Shown piece by piece: positions 23,030 through 25,488 of a DNA stretch of 25,488 nt. Below the pieces are notes generated by a model, which saw only the letters and a list, made by a program, of their open reading frames with translations, ran no database searches and was not told the DNA's origin. Positions within the stretch are counted from its first letter, which is position 1. Each line of letters opens with the position of its first letter. Source of the stretch: CAZOSF01 sp964582415 (GTDB lineage Bacteria > Bacteroidota > Bacteroidia > Flavobacteriales > Flavobacteriaceae); the NCBI GenBank assembly GCA_964582415.1, contig CAZOSF010000033.1:1-25488 (forward strand), read 5' to 3'. Position numbers and translations under genes: made by a program.

Positions 23030-24655
23030 ATGCTTTCAGTTTCCAATTTATCCGTGCAGTTCGGTAAACGTGTGTTGTTTGATGAGGTAAATACCCAGTT
23101 CGTTCAAGGCAACTGTTATGGTATTATCGGGGCCAATGGAGCCGGTAAATCCACTTTCCTTAAAATTCTATCGGGTAAACAGGACCCAACTTCAGGCCGT
23201 GTTCATTTAGAGCCAGGAAAAAGGATGTCGGTCTTGGAACAGAATCACAATGCCTATGATGAGTATCCAGTATTGGAGACCGTGATGCGGGGAAACAAGG
23301 AGCTTTATCAAATTAAAACTCAAATCGATAAACTATACGAGGATTATTCCGATGAAAATGCAGAAAAGATTGGAGAGCTTCAAGTAAAGTTTGAGGAAAT
23401 GAACGGTTGGAACGCTGAAAGTGATGCTGCGGCGTTATTGTCGAATCTTGGTATCAAGGAAGATTTCCATTACACATTGATGGGAGACCTTGATGGAAAG
23501 CAAAAGGTGCGGGTATTATTGGCTCAAGCCCTGTTTGGAAATCCGGATGTTTTGATCATGGATGAGCCTACCAACGATCTGGATTATGAAACCATCAGTT
23601 GGTTGGAGAACTTTTTGGCAAATTACGATAACTGCGTTATTGTGGTGTCTCACGACCGTCACTTTTTGGATGCCGTATGTACCCATATCAGCGACATCGA
23701 TTTTGGAAAGATTACACACTTTAGTGGAAACTATACTTTCTGGTACGAGTCCAGTCAGCTAGCCGCTCGCCAGCGTGCTCAGCAGAATAAAAAGGCAGAT
23801 GAAAAGCGAAAGGAACTTCAGGAGTTCATTCAACGTTTTAGTGCCAATGTTGCGAAAAGTAAGCAGGCAACGGCACGTAAAAAGATGTTGGAAAAATTAA
23901 ATGTAGATGAAATTCGCCCTTCCAGTAGACGTTATCCTGCCATCATCTTCGATAGGGAACGGGAAGCAGGGGATCAGATTTTGCATATTGAACACCTATC
24001 TGCTTCTCTAGAGGGAGAGACACTTTTCAAGAATGTGGATGTAAACCTTGCTAAAGGCGACAAAGTAGTATTGTATTCAAAGGATTCACGTGCCACTACT
24101 GCTTTGTATGAAATATTAAATGGTAACCGAAAGGCAGATTTAGGGAAATTTCAGTGGGGGGTAACCACCATTCAAAGTTATTTGCCATTGGATAACAGCA
24201 CCTTCTTCCAAACCGATGTGAATCTGGTGGATTGGCTACGTCAATGGGCGAAAACCGAAGAAGAAAAGGAAGAGGTATATTTGCGTGGTTTCTTAGGTAA
24301 AATGCTCTTTAGCGGTGATGAAGCTTTGAAAAAATGTAATGTTCTCTCTGGGGGTGAAAAAGTGCGTTGTATGCTTAGTAGGATGATGATGCAAAGAGCC
24401 AATGTGGTGATGTTGGATGAGCCTACCAACCACCTGGATCTGGAATCGATTACTGCTTTCAACAATTCCTTGATGAATTTCAAAGGCACCGTTATTCTTA
24501 CCACACACGATCATGAGTTTGCTCAAACGGTGGGAAATCGTGTAATTGAATTAACGCCAAGTGGTATCATCGATCGCTACATGACGTTCGATGAATACAT
24601 GAGTGATAAAAAAATAAAAGAGTTGCGGGACAAGATGTATTCAGTAGAAGCCTAG
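23030..24655 (+). CDS. ABC-F family ATPase, YbiT-like
   Basis: A 541-residue soluble protein with two ABC domains and no membrane segments. ABC-F proteins bind the ribosomal E site and affect translation. NBD1: Walker A GANGAGKST 34-42, a divergent signature LDGKQ 154-158, Walker B VLIMDEPTNDLD with E179, and H208. The P-site linker region, KRKELQEFIQRFSANVAKSKQATARKKMLEKL, follows at 259-290. NBD2: signature LSGGE 439-443, Walker B E464, H493, but the Walker A position (350-357, SKDSRATT) has lost both its glycines and its lysine. Layout and PSSR-to-NBD2 linker fit YbiT. It has its own promoter box and shares its last four bases with the converging DUF2007 gene. Confidence 0.9.
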   Translation: MLSVSNLSVQFGKRVLFDEVNTQFVQGNCYGIIGANGAGKSTFLKILSGKQDPTSGRVHLEPGKRMSVLEQNHNAYDEYPVLETVMRGNKELYQIKTQIDKLYEDYSDENAEKIGELQVKFEEMNGWNAESDAAALLSNLGIKEDFHYTLMGDLDGKQKVRVLLAQALFGNPDVLIMDEPTNDLDYETISWLENFLANYDNCVIVVSHDRHFLDAVCTHISDIDFGKITHFSGNYTFWYESSQLAARQRAQQNKKADEKRKELQEFIQRFSANVAKSKQATARKKMLEKLNVDEIRPSSRRYPAIIFDREREAGDQILHIEHLSASLEGETLFKNVDVNLAKGDKVVLYSKDSRATTALYEILNGNRKADLGKFQWGVTTIQSYLPLDNSTFFQTDVNLVDWLRQWAKTEEEKEEVYLRGFLGKMLFSGDEALKKCNVLSGGEKVRCMLSRMMMQRANVVMLDEPTNHLDLESITAFNNSLMNFKGTVILTTHDHEFAQTVGNRVIELTPSGIIDRYMTFDEYMSDKKIKELRDKMYSVEA

Positions 24656-24864
24656 TGCTCTAAAAAGTACTTCACAATCTTTTTCGCCATATGCTCTTGA
24701 TCCTCGCGAACAAATAACTGTACCTGATCGGGTATGGAGGCGGTAAACCCAGCCAATAAGCTACTGTCGTGATCATTGCGTTCAACAGGCTGAATGCCTT
24801 CTTCAAGAAGGGCCGCTGTAACCCCTTTGGCCACCATGGATGGGCCTGTATAAATTCGTACCAT
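24652..24864 (-). CDS. DUF2007 domain protein
   Basis: A 70-residue protein that is almost entirely one DUF2007 domain (putative signal-transducing protein): MVRIYTGPSMVAKGVTAALLEEGIQPVERND, then SLLAGFTASIPDQVQLFV and an acidic helix. The fold is a small alpha/beta ferredoxin-like domain; no enzymatic residues are known, and the name is a guess in databases. Its ATG overlaps the stop of the upstream membrane protein gene as TAATG, so translation is likely coupled. Its TAG is the reverse of the ABC-F gene's TAG within a shared CTAG at 24652-24655. Confidence 0.85.
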   Translation of the reverse strand: MVRIYTGPSMVAKGVTAALLEEGIQPVERNDHDSSLLAGFTASIPDQVQLFVREDQEHMAKKIVKYFLEH

Positions 24865-25488
24865 TATCCGTTATAGTATTTACTGTCCCATATCGCTTCG
24901 TTAAAATTCTTGCCTTTGGCAAAGCCATAGTAGATGACAATCCCACCAACTGCTTTAAACATAAACAAGAAAAGCATTAAATATTCGGCGTTGGTCACTT
25001 CTCCTTTGGTAAATGCTTGCATTGGAGTCATTGCCGTTAACACTAGGCTTAATATAAATACAGCGAAAACCAAGTTTTCAAAGTTTTTATAGGGCCACAT
25101 GAGCCATTTTCTCATGGGGTGCAGATCATTGCCCCATTTATGGATTAAATAGTAGTAACCATTACCCATTGGCGCAAATAATAAAGGGTCATCTGCATTT
25201 TCCAATTTCATCAATTTGGCAGGGGCCATTATTTTGAAATTTTTAAGTGAGGTATCATGCACTTTTTCCAAATGCCGAATTTCTGAAATAGCTTCCTCTG
25301 GGATATCCCCCTTAAAAAAATGCGAGTCCAAGAAACGCAGGCGATAGTTCACACAAATTTCCTGGATGTCCTTCAAATGGTAAATACGATCTCTTTCGAG
25401 ATGGTCTACACAAAAACTATTCGGAAATTCGTTATTATGGGATCCTAATGTGTTTCGTATTTCCTGCCTTTCGATTTCGTTTTCCTCC
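24864..25488 (-). CDS. Membrane protein, unknown function (5' end outside window)
   Basis: About 208 codons, open to the right edge, so the true start is not seen; a TTG-started version at 25376 is only an internal position, since the frame continues with coding-like sequence (NEFPNSFCVDHLERDRIYHL). The soluble first part includes CVNYRLRFLDSHFFKGDIP and KNFKIMAPAKLMKLENADD, followed by PLLFAPMGNGYYYLIHKWG. Two membrane segments follow: FENLVFAVFILSLVLTAM and YLMLFLFMFKAVGGIVIYY. The C-terminus is soluble. I do not recognise the family. Its stop overlaps the DUF2007 start by one base, which suggests the two work in the same process. Confidence 0.75.
   Translation of the reverse strand, partial: EENEIERQEIRNTLGSHNNEFPNSFCVDHLERDRIYHLKDIQEICVNYRLRFLDSHFFKGDIPEEAISEIRHLEKVHDTSLKNFKIMAPAKLMKLENADDPLLFAPMGNGYYYLIHKWGNDLHPMRKWLMWPYKNFENLVFAVFILSLVLTAMTPMQAFTKGEVTNAEYLMLFLFMFKAVGGIVIYYGFAKGKNFNEAIWDSKYYNG

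Noticed and set aside
1..25488. CRISPR array, transposon, phage or defence system
   Set aside because: No regularly spaced repeats, no transposase, integrase or phage structural proteins, and no recognisable defence genes. The genes are ordinary flavobacterial chromosome genes, so I do not claim a new system.

Overview
The window looks like a contig from a marine-type member of the Bacteroidota, most likely Flavobacteriaceae. Reasons: several upstream regions carry the Bacteroidota -7 promoter box TAnnTTTG; start codons rarely have a clear Shine-Dalgarno; there are many SPII lipoproteins; carboxypeptidase-regulatory-like and DUF5686 outer-membrane proteins, a YtxJ bacillithiol-system protein and a compact SRP RNA are present. 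The placement is inferred from protein and promoter style, not from a marker gene. Three runs of exactly 100 N (1271-1370, 8016-8115, 17971-18070) are assembly placeholders, and each falls inside coding sequence.

Layout. 1-3238 (minus): a closely spaced run of an NTF2-like (DUF4440) lipoprotein, a zinc-independent MDR oxidoreductase, a gap-interrupted region with a lipocalin-like lipoprotein and a tandem cupredoxin-like protein, and a GH130-type glycosidase lipoprotein cut by the left edge. 3301-6855 (minus): histidine phosphatase lipoprotein, smpB (trans-translation) and a DUF5686 outer-membrane protein. 6918-7043: a 41-residue membrane peptide. 7158-10724 (minus): clpB disaggregase (with a gap) and corA. 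10800-12384: ytxJ, facing a lipoprotein of unknown function across a shared terminator. 12434-15612: fumarylacetoacetase (end of tyrosine catabolism) diverging from glyA, which is followed in the same frame by a GNAT acetyltransferase. 15613-15909 holds no supported gene. 15910-19640 (minus): a beta-helix lipoprotein, a gap-broken CarboxypepD_reg protein with a four-cysteine N-terminus, and a glutaminyl-peptide cyclotransferase lipoprotein. 19728-19821: SRP RNA. 19869-21427 (plus): an SDR and a TalC-type transaldolase. 21475-22890 (minus): a thioredoxin-fold lipoprotein without the redox cysteines. 23030-24655 (plus): a YbiT-type ABC-F ATPase. 24652-25488 (minus): DUF2007 protein and a membrane protein cut by the right edge.

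This is mostly core, housekeeping flavobacterial chromosome: protein quality control and ribosome rescue (clpB, smpB), co-translational targeting (SRP RNA), one-carbon metabolism (glyA), pentose-phosphate pathway (transaldolase), amino-acid catabolism (fah), ion transport (corA) and translation-linked ATPase (ABC-F), mixed with envelope lipoproteins of unknown role. I see no transposase, integrase, phage gene, CRISPR array, tRNA or defence cassette. The items most worth a second look are the one-sided loss of ATP-site motifs in the ABC-F protein, the in-frame GlyA/GNAT junction, the cysteine-less thioredoxin lipoprotein, two stem-loops in minus-strand intergenic regions, and the evidence that the N-runs hide more sequence than they show.
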